Source: an uncultured Paracoccaceae bacterium
GTDB lineage: Bacteria; Pseudomonadota; Alphaproteobacteria; Rhodobacterales; Rhodobacteraceae
Assembly (NCBI GenBank): GCA_947502145.1
Contig: CANMYO010000004.1
Location: forward strand, 1 to 64,000
Direction of reading: 5' to 3'
DNA length: 64,000 nucleotides
The notes below the pieces were generated by a model, which searched no databases, was not told the DNA's origin, and was given only the letters and a program-made list of their open reading frames with translations. The number at the start of each line of letters is the position of its first letter. Positions within the stretch are counted from its first letter, which is position 1. A program made the translations under genes and the position numbers. Positions 56,231 to 64,000 of this stretch are shown here, one piece after another.

Positions 56231-57919
56231 TCAGGAATGTTCCTCGCGGGCCGTTTCGGCCAAGGCCTTGTTCATCGCCCGCAAGGCATCCACCTGAAAC
56301 AGCGCACCCCATAGTTCGGGTGGCGAATCCTCGCCGCCCAGCGTGACGACGGGGATGAACGGCAGGCCGGACGAGTCAAACAATGGCATCGCCTGTTCCA
56401 GTGTTGCATTGCCGTCGACATAGACCCCTTCTCCGATCAGATCCCAACAGGCCGCTTCTGATGCAGCGCGCTCGCTCTCCTTGGCACGCATGATCGTGGC
56501 GACGCGAAACGTCGCCAGCAGATAGGCCTGCGGTCCAGCCGCAAGGTGGACATTGCGCCGTTCCAGCTGGGTCAGAAAGAACGACCGGTCCACAAGCCGC
56601 GAGGCAAGCGCCGTGGACAGCGAGACCGAGACCATCACCGCCATCGCGGTCTGCCAGTCGCCGGTCAGCTCAAACACGATCAGCGTTGTTGAAATCGGCG
56701 CCCCCAGTACCGCCGCCGCAACCGCCCCCATGCCCGCAAGCGCATAAAGCGTGCCCTCGCCGGAAAAGTTGGGTAGCAACCCGGTCGCCAGCACGCCAAA
56801 TGCCAATCCGGTCAGGGCCCCAACCATCAGCGACGGTGAAAACACGCCGCCGCCCATGCGCCCGCCCATCGTGATCGCAACCGCAATGACCTTGAGCACC
56901 ACAAAAATGACGGCCTCGTGGAACAGCAATTTCCCGGTCAACGCCGCCGAGGTGGTCTCATAGCCAACCCCGATAATGTGCGGGAACCAGATCGCCAGCG
57001 TGCCCAGCAATGCCCCGGCAATAGCTGGCCGCAAAAGGCGCGGCAGACGCAGTTTTTCTTGCACAAGATTGCCAAAATCCTCGGCCAGGAAAATGGCCCG
57101 CATCAGCACCACGGCGACAAAACCGCAGACCAGCCCCAGGATCAGGAACGCCGGCAATTCAACATAGAACTCCAACGCCGCCTGTGTGGGCAGGACAAAC
57201 TCCGTCACATCTCCAAAGGCAAGTCGGTTAATCACCGTACCCGCAACGCTGGCGATCACGATCGGCGCAAAGGCATGCACCGCAAAATGTCGCAGGACGA
57301 CCTCCAGCGCAAACAGCGCCCCGGCAATCGGCGCGTTGAAACTGGCGGAGACAGCCGCCGCGACCGCACAGCCAAGCAGGTCACGCCCGGTGATGCCATC
57401 CGCACGGATCATGCGGCTGACCAATGTCGACAGCACACCCGCCATATGCACAACCGGCCCCTCGCGCCCGGTTGACCCGCCAGTGGACAGGGTGATCAGA
57501 CTGGCCAGGGCCGACACCGCCCCGCTGCGCACTTCAACCCGTCCTTCGTGCAGGGCGGACCCTTCGATCACGTCTGCAACCGAGCGTACCCGTGCATCCG
57601 GTGTCAGACGGTCCAGCAATATGCCGACAATCAGACCACCCGCGATCGGGATCAAAAGGACATAATACCAATCGAGGTTGGCAATCGCCGTATGCAAAGT
57701 CCGTGGGTCCTGCGTGCCATAGACAAATGTCTGCACAAAAGAGATCATCAGCCGGAACAACAGCGCCGCCGTCCCCGCCCCGATTCCGATCAGCAATGCA
57801 ATGAACCAGAACTGCACTTGGCTTGGGCCGCGGGTCTTCATTACCCTGATCGCCCGGCGCAGATCGGCCGCCGCGCGGTCCCCGATTTCGGCAATGATCG
57901 ACTTTCGCATCCCGCTCAT
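56231..57919 (-). CDS. ClC-family chloride channel/transporter with C-terminal CBS domain
   Basis: The 562-residue membrane protein has the ClC selectivity motifs: GSTGREGPVVH (about 150-160, GREGP), GxFxP-type GGGVFSPSLMVGALTGLAFG, and a late MGAVAAAVLGAPISTT. A C-terminal cytoplasmic region (about 480-562) contains a CBS-like pair segment. The gating Glu is in GREGP. It probably exchanges chloride for protons or acts as a channel. The gene reads away from the candidate sRNA region. Confidence 0.93.
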   Translation of the reverse strand: MSGMRKSIIAEIGDRAAADLRRAIRVMKTRGPSQVQFWFIALLIGIGAGTAALLFRLMISFVQTFVYGTQDPRTLHTAIANLDWYYVLLIPIAGGLIVGILLDRLTPDARVRSVADVIEGSALHEGRVEVRSGAVSALASLITLSTGGSTGREGPVVHMAGVLSTLVSRMIRADGITGRDLLGCAVAAAVSASFNAPIAGALFALEVVLRHFAVHAFAPIVIASVAGTVINRLAFGDVTEFVLPTQAALEFYVELPAFLILGLVCGFVAVVLMRAIFLAEDFGNLVQEKLRLPRLLRPAIAGALLGTLAIWFPHIIGVGYETTSAALTGKLLFHEAVIFVVLKVIAVAITMGGRMGGGVFSPSLMVGALTGLAFGVLATGLLPNFSGEGTLYALAGMGAVAAAVLGAPISTTLIVFELTGDWQTAMAVMVSVSLSTALASRLVDRSFFLTQLERRNVHLAAGPQAYLLATFRVATIMRAKESERAASEAACWDLIGEGVYVDGNATLEQAMPLFDSSGLPFIPVVTLGGEDSPPELWGALFQVDALRAMNKALAETAREEHS

Positions 57920-58231
57920 GCTGACTCGCCCCTGGCCTGCGTGACGGCAAAATTCCGCCGGGTCGCAACATCGACTGGGACGCCAACATCATTGACCGAT
58001 TTTTTTCGCTTTGATGCCACTCGTTTTAGGACATGGCAGCGGCCACTCCAACCCCGATTCCCCTTGTAAAAATGGATGCAATCCAAGGTTGCCATATTTT
58101 AGGTCAGCATTGCTGCCTTTCTTTTTGACAGGTTGCGGAGAATCGCTCAATCCTTAGAACTTTGACTGTCCGGTAAATTTGGGATCGGCGGTTTTGGCTT
58201 CTGCTACACCCTGATTTCAAAAAGTGACCAT
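57920..58231. other. gene-free upstream part of the ClC-recN interval
   Basis: These 312 nt upstream of the ClC gene contain no convincing open frame. A TTGACA hexamer at 58125-58130 is the best -35 candidate for a rightward transcript, but no matching -10 element is evident at 16-18 nt. The region leads into structured RNA-like sequence ending in a strong terminator at about 58340. Confidence 0.45.
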
Positions 58232-58345
58232 GTGCGATTTACTTAGATCGCACGGTGTTGACGTGAGTTGTTTTTCGGGTGTGTTTGTGCTCGTCAGTAA
58301 CGAGGCGTCCTAGTCCGAAACGGATCTAGGGCGCCTTTTTCCTTT
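58232..58345 (+). ncRNA. candidate small RNA upstream of recN, ending in an intrinsic terminator
   Basis: Three stems follow one another on the plus strand. GTGCGAT pairs with ATCGCAC (58232-58253, 8-nt loop). TGACG (58259-58263) pairs with CGTCA (58292-58296). The third is a long terminator hairpin (58303-58336) followed by T5. No protein gene on this strand lies upstream for it to terminate. The 5' end is not defined; no good promoter is seen. It is not tmRNA, SRP or RNase P RNA by eye. Confidence 0.5.
58303..58341 (+). terminator. strong rightward intrinsic terminator abutting recN
   Basis: AGGCGTCCTAG-T-TCCG-like pairing (stem of about 14 bp with one bulge, loop AAA) from 58303 to 58336 is followed by TTTTT at 58336-58340. 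It points to the right, opposite to recN, whose stop codon begins 8 nt further on. It could also end recN transcription weakly from the other side, but no T-run is present in that direction. Confidence 0.85.
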
Positions 58346-59987
58346 AACCCATCAACGCCTTAGCAGCTTCTCGTGCTGCGTCCGTAATCGTATCACCGGA
58401 TAGCATACGGGCGATTTCATCGACCCTTGCCGCCGCATCAAGCGGCACAACCGTCGACGTTGTTGCATCGGATTTTTGGTGTTTTTCCACCCGCCAGTGG
58501 TGCCCTCCCAAGGCCGCCACCTGCGGAGAGTGCGTCACAACCAGAACTTGCATTTCCTCTGCAAGCCCCGCCAATCGGCGGCCAACGGCGTCTGCGGTCG
58601 CACCACCAACGCCGCGATCAATCTCATCAAAGATCATCGTCAGGTTGTTTGATCCAGCCTGTGTCAAGCAAACTTTGAGCGCCAATAGAAAACGGCTGAG
58701 TTCCCCCCCCGACGCGATCTTGTTCAGCGGACCGGCCGGGGCGCCGGGGTTGGTGGCAACCGTAAAAGCCACCGCATCGCGCCCGGATGGGCCGGGCTCT
58801 GCCTCGGAAATGACCGTCTGAAAAACCGCCCGGTCCATCTTGAGCGGGGCAAGTTCCGCTAACATGGCCTGATCCAGACGGGCACCCGCCTTGACGCGCG
58901 CCTTATGTTGCGCATCCGCCGCGGTGTCATAGGCGTCCTGCGCGGCCCGCACCGCGCTGCGCTGTGTCGCGACATCATTGGACCCCCCGTCAAGCTGCGC
59001 CAACCGCCCGCGCAGATCAGCTGCGAAATCTGCAAGCGCATCGGGCAGGACGTCATGTTTGCGGGCCAGGCCCCGGATTGCGAACAGGCGTTCTTCGGTA
59101 TCCTCAAGCTCGGCGGGGTTAAAGCTCAGACCATCAAGACAATCGGCAACCCCGCGCTGCGCCGCGTCCAGTTCCAGCATTGCCCGTTCAATCGCACCCA
59201 GCGGGGCGTCAAGCTGGCCTTGCGCCTTTTCTGCGGCCCCAACCAGCCAGCGGGTCGCATCCGTCAGGGTTCCTTCGGCCCCCTGCAAACCCAACGCCTC
59301 TGCCGCGCGGGCAATGTCTTCGCGGATCTTCTCGGCGCCCTGCATCAGGCGTCGGCGGGTGTCCAGTTCCGCCTCTTCGCCCGGTTGCGGGTCCAGCGCG
59401 TCAAGTTCTGCAACGGCATGGCGCAGGTAATCCTCTTCGGCCTGCAGCGCCGTCAATCGCGCCTCCGCGTCCGACAGCGCCCTTTGCGCCGCCGACAGGT
59501 CGCGCCACGCAGTGCGCAGCCGGTCGCCATCCAACCCGGCAAAGTCATCCAGCATCGCAAGATGGCCGCGGGGGTTCAGCAGACCGCGATCATCATGCTG
59601 TCCATGCAGCTCGATCAGGGTGTCCGACAATGCGCGCAGAATGTCGCCGCTGACCCTGCGGTCATTGACCCATGCGGTCTTGCGCCCGTCGCGTGTATTG
59701 ATCCGCCGCAGGATCAGTTCATGACTTGTGGTGATCCCCGCTGCATTCAGGATTTCATGTGCAGCGTGATCCTCGGGCAGGTCAAACCAGGCAGTCACTT
59801 CGCCCTGCTCAGCGCCGGCGCGGACCAGTTCAGCCCGCCCGCGCCATCCCAGCACAAAGCCAAGACTGTCCAGCAGAATGGATTTCCCGGCCCCGGTTTC
59901 CCCAGTCAGCACGTTCAATCCGGGCTGAAACGCAAGTTCCAGCCGGTCAATGATCAACATGTCGCGTATGTCTAATCCGCGCAGCAT
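58344..59987 (-). CDS. recN: DNA repair protein RecN
   Basis: RecN is an SMC-like ATPase used in double-strand break repair. The 547-residue protein has Walker A TGETGAGKSILLDSLGF near the N-terminus, a central coiled coil, LSGGE-type signature as IASGGELSRFLLALKVCL and Walker B MIFDEIDRGVGGATAD, then VVTHSPQVAALGGHHW. It is downstream of bamD on the same strand (13-nt gap). Confidence 0.96.
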   Translation of the reverse strand: MLRGLDIRDMLIIDRLELAFQPGLNVLTGETGAGKSILLDSLGFVLGWRGRAELVRAGAEQGEVTAWFDLPEDHAAHEILNAAGITTSHELILRRINTRDGRKTAWVNDRRVSGDILRALSDTLIELHGQHDDRGLLNPRGHLAMLDDFAGLDGDRLRTAWRDLSAAQRALSDAEARLTALQAEEDYLRHAVAELDALDPQPGEEAELDTRRRLMQGAEKIREDIARAAEALGLQGAEGTLTDATRWLVGAAEKAQGQLDAPLGAIERAMLELDAAQRGVADCLDGLSFNPAELEDTEERLFAIRGLARKHDVLPDALADFAADLRGRLAQLDGGSNDVATQRSAVRAAQDAYDTAADAQHKARVKAGARLDQAMLAELAPLKMDRAVFQTVISEAEPGPSGRDAVAFTVATNPGAPAGPLNKIASGGELSRFLLALKVCLTQAGSNNLTMIFDEIDRGVGGATADAVGRRLAGLAEEMQVLVVTHSPQVAALGGHHWRVEKHQKSDATTSTVVPLDAAARVDEIARMLSGDTITDAAREAAKALMG

Positions 59988-60000
59988 CGCCGCACGGCCA

Positions 60001-60852
60001 CTACAGCCACTCGCCGCGGATAACCTGCCGGTAGATAGATGACAGCCAGTTATCCCCGACAGATCGGGCCTCTAGCCCCTGCCCGGTCAGCAGCGCAAAG
60101 CTGTCTTGATACCATTCCGTGCTGGGAAAGTTTTCGCCCAGAATTGCGCCCGCCGTCTGGGCCTCGGCTGTCAGCCCCAGCGACAGATAGGCTTCGACCA
60201 GACGGTGCAGCGCTTCCGGCGTATGTGATGTTGTCTGGAAATCCTCAACCACGGTACGGAACCGGTTAACCGCCGCCGCATAATGCTTGCGCTTGAGGTA
60301 ATAGCGCCCGATTTCCATTTCCTTTGCCGCGAGGTGGTCAAAGGCCAGGTCGAACTTCAAGATCGACGCGCGCGCATATTCGGTGTCCGGATATTGTTCG
60401 ATCACCGTGCGCAACGCCTGCAACGCCTGAAAGGTCAGACCCTGGTCACGGCCGATTTCGTCGATTTGGTCGTAATAGGATAGTGCCAGCAGATATTGCG
60501 CATATGCGGCATCTTCGGTTGCGGGATAGAAATCCAGATAACGCTGCACGGCGGCGCGGCTATTGGGGTAATCCGTCTCGCGGTGATAGGCAAAGGCCTG
60601 CATGATCAACGCCCGCTGCGCCCAGTCCGAATAGGGGTACAGCCGCTCAATCTCACCAAAGTAGAACGCGGCCTCATCAGCACGCCCTGATTCGAGTTCG
60701 ACCTCGCCCCGCGTGAAGATTTCCTGGGCGGTGTAGTTGTCCAGCGCACCTTCCACACGGGGGTCAAATGCACCGCAGCCCGCAAGAACGCCCAGCGAAA
60801 GCGCCACCGCCAACCGAAGGCGCTTGCTGCCTGTCGTTGTGCTGCCTGACAT
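60001..60852 (-). CDS. bamD: outer-membrane assembly lipoprotein BamD
   Basis: BamD is the essential lipoprotein of the outer-membrane protein insertion machine. The 283-residue protein has a signal peptide with lipobox LAGC (lipid-modified Cys26), then TPR-like helices (IFTRGEVELESGRADEAAFYF, IERLYPYSDWAQRALIMQAFAY). I chose the ATG at 60852 with GGGGA about 6 nt upstream; an in-frame ATG 15 nt earlier lacks a good site. It follows lpxC by 128 nt and precedes recN, the normal alphaproteobacterial order. Confidence 0.95.
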   Translation of the reverse strand: MSGSTTTGSKRLRLAVALSLGVLAGCGAFDPRVEGALDNYTAQEIFTRGEVELESGRADEAAFYFGEIERLYPYSDWAQRALIMQAFAYHRETDYPNSRAAVQRYLDFYPATEDAAYAQYLLALSYYDQIDEIGRDQGLTFQALQALRTVIEQYPDTEYARASILKFDLAFDHLAAKEMEIGRYYLKRKHYAAAVNRFRTVVEDFQTTSHTPEALHRLVEAYLSLGLTAEAQTAGAILGENFPSTEWYQDSFALLTGQGLEARSVGDNWLSSIYRQVIRGEWL

Positions 60853-60980
60853 ACCGTTTCCCCGCATCACTGCTCGTCTTTGGACCGTTGAGGTCCTGGT
60901 TAGCCCATCCTCTATCATAGAAAAATCAGGGGCAAAATGCCTTTTGCAGGTCCCGTCACGGTTCTGCGAGGATGCGTGGC

Positions 60981-61901
60981 CTATGCGACGGCGACCAGAT
61001 CGGCTGACGTGACGCCGACGCCGGGCAGACGTGCTGCGATTTGGGTATCACAGTTCACGTATGTCCAGGCATCGGGCTGCTCGAAAAGCTTGTGAAGCAA
61101 GGCATTTGTCACCGCATGTCCTGCCTTCATTCCAGTGTAGCGGCCCAATATCGGCGCACCGGCGGTATAAAGATCACCAAGGGCATCCAGCATCTTGTGC
61201 CGCACAGCTTCGTCACCATGGCGGAAACCGCCGGGTGTCAGAACTGCATCACCGTCAATCACGACGGCATTGTCCAGCGTACCGCCCAAGGCCTTGCCAG
61301 CGGCATGCATGGCATCAACGTCGGCGGCCCGGCAGAACGTGCGGCTGTCGCACAGTTCGCGCACAAATGACCCGTTGGCCATGTTAAGCACCTTGGTCTG
61401 GCGGCCAATCGCGCCATCGGCAAAATCAATGGTGAAGTCGATTTGCAGGCTTGTGGCCGGTGACAAGACCGCCTTGGCATTGCCCAGCGTCACGCTGACG
61501 TCACGCAAGATCTTGATCGCCTTCAGGGGCGCATCCAGATGCACAACCCCATGACGCAGGATGCCTTTGACAAAGGCCGCAGCGCTGCCGTCCATGATTG
61601 GCACTTCGGGCCCTTCAAGTTCGACCAAAGCATTGTGAACGCCACATCCGGCCAAAGCCGCCATGATGTGTTCGATCGTGGACACCATCACCCCGGCGCT
61701 GTTCTGAAGGCGCGTGTTCAGAGGTGAGACAACAACCTGATCCCAAACAGCAGGCAGGATACCGTCGCGACCGGCAATATCTGTCCGGCGGAAAACGATG
61801 CCGGTGTTTGCCCCTACCGGCCGCAGCACCATGCGCGCAGGCGCACCTGTGTGCAGGCCAAAGCCTTCAAAGGTTACAGCAGATTGCAGGGTGGTCTGCA
61901 T
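60981..61901 (-). CDS. lpxC: UDP-3-O-acyl-N-acetylglucosamine deacetylase LpxC
   Basis: LpxC catalyses the committed step of lipid A synthesis. The 306-residue length is usual. Zinc ligands are H78 (STIEHIMAAL), H235 and D239 (HKMLDALGDL), with general acid-base H262 (GHAVTNAL). I chose ATG 61901 (MQTTLQSAVTFEG) by family alignment; a GTG 36 nt upstream is possible. It lies downstream of ftsZ on the same strand, across a terminator. Confidence 0.95.
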   Translation of the reverse strand: MQTTLQSAVTFEGFGLHTGAPARMVLRPVGANTGIVFRRTDIAGRDGILPAVWDQVVVSPLNTRLQNSAGVMVSTIEHIMAALAGCGVHNALVELEGPEVPIMDGSAAAFVKGILRHGVVHLDAPLKAIKILRDVSVTLGNAKAVLSPATSLQIDFTIDFADGAIGRQTKVLNMANGSFVRELCDSRTFCRAADVDAMHAAGKALGGTLDNAVVIDGDAVLTPGGFRHGDEAVRHKMLDALGDLYTAGAPILGRYTGMKAGHAVTNALLHKLFEQPDAWTYVNCDTQIAARLPGVGVTSADLVAVA

Positions 61902-62051
61902 GGGCTCACTCAATTCACTGCGGTTAACCGCGTTCACACTGAGATAGGGTGTCTGCGTGCGTGCGACAATTCACGCTTTGCAACCATCTGAAACACTCTT
62001 GCCGCAATTGATGAGTCGCGCCGCTGCGCCGCAGTAACTCCTTGTTTGAAA

Positions 62052-62077
62052 ACGAAAAAGGCCGCCCAAGGGCGGCC
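62052..62077 (-). terminator. intrinsic terminator of ftsZ
   Basis: On the minus strand GGCCGCCC pairs with GGGCGGCC around TT, followed by TTTTTCG. It begins 24 nt past the ftsZ stop and separates ftsZ from lpxC transcription. Confidence 0.88.
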
Positions 62078-62101
62078 CATCTCAAACTTTGAAACGTGGC
62101 G

Positions 62102-63709
62102 TCAGTTCGCCTGACGGCGCAAGAAAGCCGGAATTTCGATCCGTTCCTGCTCGGGATCAGGCTCTGCGACGGGCTCTTGTGCTTCGCGCATTGTGGTGAC
62201 CTGCGGCTGCTGGCGGCTTGGCTGCTGCGCGGCCTCTGCCCCGGCACCTGTCATCCGGTTGATCAGGCTGTTGATGCCAAACCGGGGCTTGTCACCCTCT
62301 GCTGCAGCAGAAGGATCCTGCCCCGGCGCGCGCCGCACGGCCGCTTCGAGGCGGGCCATTGTGTCAGGCGAAGGCTGTCCGGCAGGCGCCTGTTGACGTG
62401 GTGCGACATAAGATTCCGCGGGTTGTTCAAAAGAGGGCTCCGGGCGCGGGCGATAGGCGGGTGGCGGCAGATCATCCTCTGCCAGCGCCTCTTCGATGTC
62501 GCGGAAATCATCTTCGACCGGCTCAAGGCGGCGATTGTCGTCGATGCCTTCAAACAATGTCGGCTCGGGTGCCGCCTTTGCCGCGGGTGCCTGTGCGGCG
62601 ATCGGGGCTGCGGCGGGTGCCGTGCGGGCCGCAACGGGAGCCGGTGCCGGCTCTTCTTCTGCGGCGGGTGCCTCAATGGATACGGATGACTTCAGCGGCT
62701 GTGCCATTGACCGGCGCGGCAGCGGCGTGTCGGCATTGCTGACCGTGGCATCGATGCCCGTGGCCACAACAGAAACCCGCATCTGCCCTTCCATGCCGGT
62801 ATCCAGCGTGGACCCGACAATGATGTTCGCCGCCGGATCGACCTTTTCGCGGATTTTGTTGGCCGCCTCGTCCAATTCGAACAACGTCAGGTCGTAACCA
62901 CCTGTGATGTTGATCAAAACGCCCTTTGCGCCTTCCAGCGAAATTTCGTCGAGCAGCGGGTTCGCGATGGCCTTTTCGGCGGCCTGAACCGCACGGTTTT
63001 CGCCCTCTGCTTCTCCGGTGCCCATCATCGCCTTGCCCATCTCGTCCATCACCGCGCGCACGTCGGCAAAGTCGAGGTTGATCAGACCGGGGCGGACCAT
63101 CAGGTCGGTCACGCCCTTCACACCCTGGTACAGAACGTCATCTGCAAGGGCAAAGGCCTCGGTGAATGTGGTGTTTTCATTGGCCAGCCGGAACAGGTTC
63201 TGGTTGGGAATAATGATCAGCGTATCAACAACCTTCTGCAGTGCTTCGACACCGTCCTCGGCCTGCTGCATCCGCTTGCCGCCTTCAAACTGGAACGGCT
63301 TGGTGACGACGCCGACCGTCAGCACGCCCAATTCGCGTGCGGCCTGTGCGATAATCGGTGCGGCCCCGGTGCCGGTGCCCCCGCCCATGCCCGCTGTGAT
63401 AAAGCACATATGCGCCCCGGCGAGGTGATCAACGATCTGCTCGATGCTTTCCTCAGCGGCGGCGGCGCCAACGGTTGCCCGTGCGCCCGCCCCCAGACCT
63501 TCGGTGACCTTGATGCCCATCTGGATCTTTGCATCTGACCGGGACTGCTGCAGCGCCTGTGCGTCGGTGTTGGCCACGACGAACTCAACTCCGTCCAGCT
63601 CTTTTTCGATCATGTTGTTGACAGCGTTCCCGCCAGCACCACCAACGCCGAAAACTGTAATCCGGGGCTTCAGCTCTTCCTGGCCCGGAATGGAGAGGTT
63701 CAATGTCAT
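62102..63709 (-). CDS. ftsZ: cell division protein FtsZ
   Basis: FtsZ is the tubulin-like GTPase of the division ring. The 535-residue protein has [14 protein letters not shown] (21-34), the tubulin signature GGGTGTG (109-115), NxDFADVR in the T7 loop ([13 protein letters not shown]) and the conserved C-terminal peptide [10 protein letters not shown]. Between the core (about 1-320) and the tail lies a long Ala/Pro/Glu-rich linker of about 190 residues, typical of alphaproteobacteria. I chose ATG 63709; a longer form starts at 63796 without family support. It is followed by a terminator. Confidence 0.97.
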   Translation of the reverse strand: MTLNLSIPGQEELKPRITVFGVGGAGGNAVNNMIEKELDGVEFVVANTDAQALQQSRSDAKIQMGIKVTEGLGAGARATVGAAAAEESIEQIVDHLAGAHMCFITAGMGGGTGTGAAPIIAQAARELGVLTVGVVTKPFQFEGGKRMQQAEDGVEALQKVVDTLIIIPNQNLFRLANENTTFTEAFALADDVLYQGVKGVTDLMVRPGLINLDFADVRAVMDEMGKAMMGTGEAEGENRAVQAAEKAIANPLLDEISLEGAKGVLINITGGYDLTLFELDEAANKIREKVDPAANIIVGSTLDTGMEGQMRVSVVATGIDATVSNADTPLPRRSMAQPLKSSVSIEAPAAEEEPAPAPVAARTAPAAAPIAAQAPAAKAAPEPTLFEGIDDNRRLEPVEDDFRDIEEALAEDDLPPPAYRPRPEPSFEQPAESYVAPRQQAPAGQPSPDTMARLEAAVRRAPGQDPSAAAEGDKPRFGINSLINRMTGAGAEAAQQPSRQQPQVTTMREAQEPVAEPDPEQERIEIPAFLRRQAN

Positions 63710-64000
63710 ACTCAGTCCGCCTGTCAATTGGCCCGTCCCACGGGCAGATTCTCGTAAAATTACGCCGACTTTAACGATTTCGCCGATGTACGTCACCCGC
63801 TAATCGGAAAATATCCACAAAATATAGCGCATTCGCGGGGTCAATCGGAAAGATTTCGCCGATAACACTACATCTTGCGGCGGATCGTCCGCGCGCAGCA
63901 ACTGCACTGATGCCTGGGGCGCATCAATGCAAGCCCTTGCAGGGCTGGCTTTCGTCTTCGTTTTTGGGATGCCTGCTCGGCCTTCCCGCCGTTTCATTTG
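63710..64000. promoter_or_regulatory. ftsZ upstream region with paired repeats
   Basis: No gene is supported in these 291 nt; a 65-codon minus-strand frame (63800-63997) lacks a ribosome site and family traits. Two copies of GATTTCGCCGAT (63776-63787 and 63852-63863) and two of AATCGGAAA (63802-63810 and 63843-63851) lie in the leader, with the pairs about 75 and 41 nt apart. They are good candidates for regulator binding in the ftsZ promoter. ftsA is expected just outside the window. Confidence 0.5.

Noticed and set aside
58905-59975. 356-codon plus-strand frame opposite recN
   Set aside because: Shadow of recN; Arg/Gln/Pro-rich composition is typical of antisense frames.
63800-63997. 65-codon minus-strand frame upstream of ftsZ as a gene or the ftsA end
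   Set aside because: No ribosome site, no family traits, and its sequence does not resemble an FtsA C-terminus.

Overview
The window looks like chromosomal DNA of a Rhodobacterales alphaproteobacterium (roseobacter type). Pointers are a GapR/DUF2312 protein, a ScfR-type short-chain acyl-CoA regulator, NDUFA12 beside a DUF2155 protein, accB-accC-aat, the aerobic cobaltochelatase pair CobS/CobT, a VPLPA-CTERM-like sorting tail, an RTX-Hint protein and the recN-bamD-lpxC-ftsZ end of the division/envelope cluster. Most of the window is compact, high-G+C core genome in short operons with overlapping start and stop codons.

Layout. 1-5.5 kb is an accessory defence island ending at the 3' side of a minus-strand tRNA-Thr(TGT). 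It carries hsdS, a SIR2-domain gene and hsdR of a type I restriction system, coupled by 4-nt overlaps. hsdR is broken by one in-frame TGA where family members have Trp, and only a doubtful stub of hsdM is visible. 5.7-8.9 kb holds an orphan iron-type ABC permease, a conserved unknown, gapR and a small membrane protein. 8.9-11.5 kb is a sulfide/persulfide unit: a BigR/SqrR-like repressor diverging from an MBL-fold hydrolase, two half-size YeeE/YedE transporters and a DUF442 sulfurtransferase. 11.5-17.3 kb (minus strand) carries a response regulator, a small membrane protein, a symporter-histidine kinase fusion and an orphan FliM/FliN-like protein, then a ScfR-like regulator. 17.4-22.8 kb is a complete branched-chain/amide-type ABC uptake operon preceded by a small Cys-containing upstream ORF.

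22.9-31 kb holds accB-accC-aat, convergent NDUFA12-DUF2155, a VPLPA-CTERM-like protein, clpP-clpX-ridA, and an ArsR-SRPBCC pair whose promoter predicts a leaderless mRNA with a palindrome centred on the start codon. 31-35 kb is one 1346-residue RTX repeat protein ending in a Hint domain. 35-50 kb holds metabolic and housekeeping genes: D-lyxose isomerase-like, glutamine-amidotransferase hydrolase, malate synthase G, PepN, an acyltransferase, a lytic transglycosylase, GatB, BolA, a J-domain protein and MsrB. 49.3-54 kb has an ECF sigma/anti-sigma pair divergent from cobS-cobT, with a long inverted repeat between them. 54-64 kb has aminopeptidase P, DUF427, a ClC channel, a candidate small RNA, recN, bamD, lpxC and ftsZ.

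The best candidate for something new is the hsdS-sir2-hsdR arrangement. It places a predicted NAD-consuming effector exactly where the suicide nuclease PrrC sits in the classic prr type I locus. Everything here is read by eye; no database search was run.
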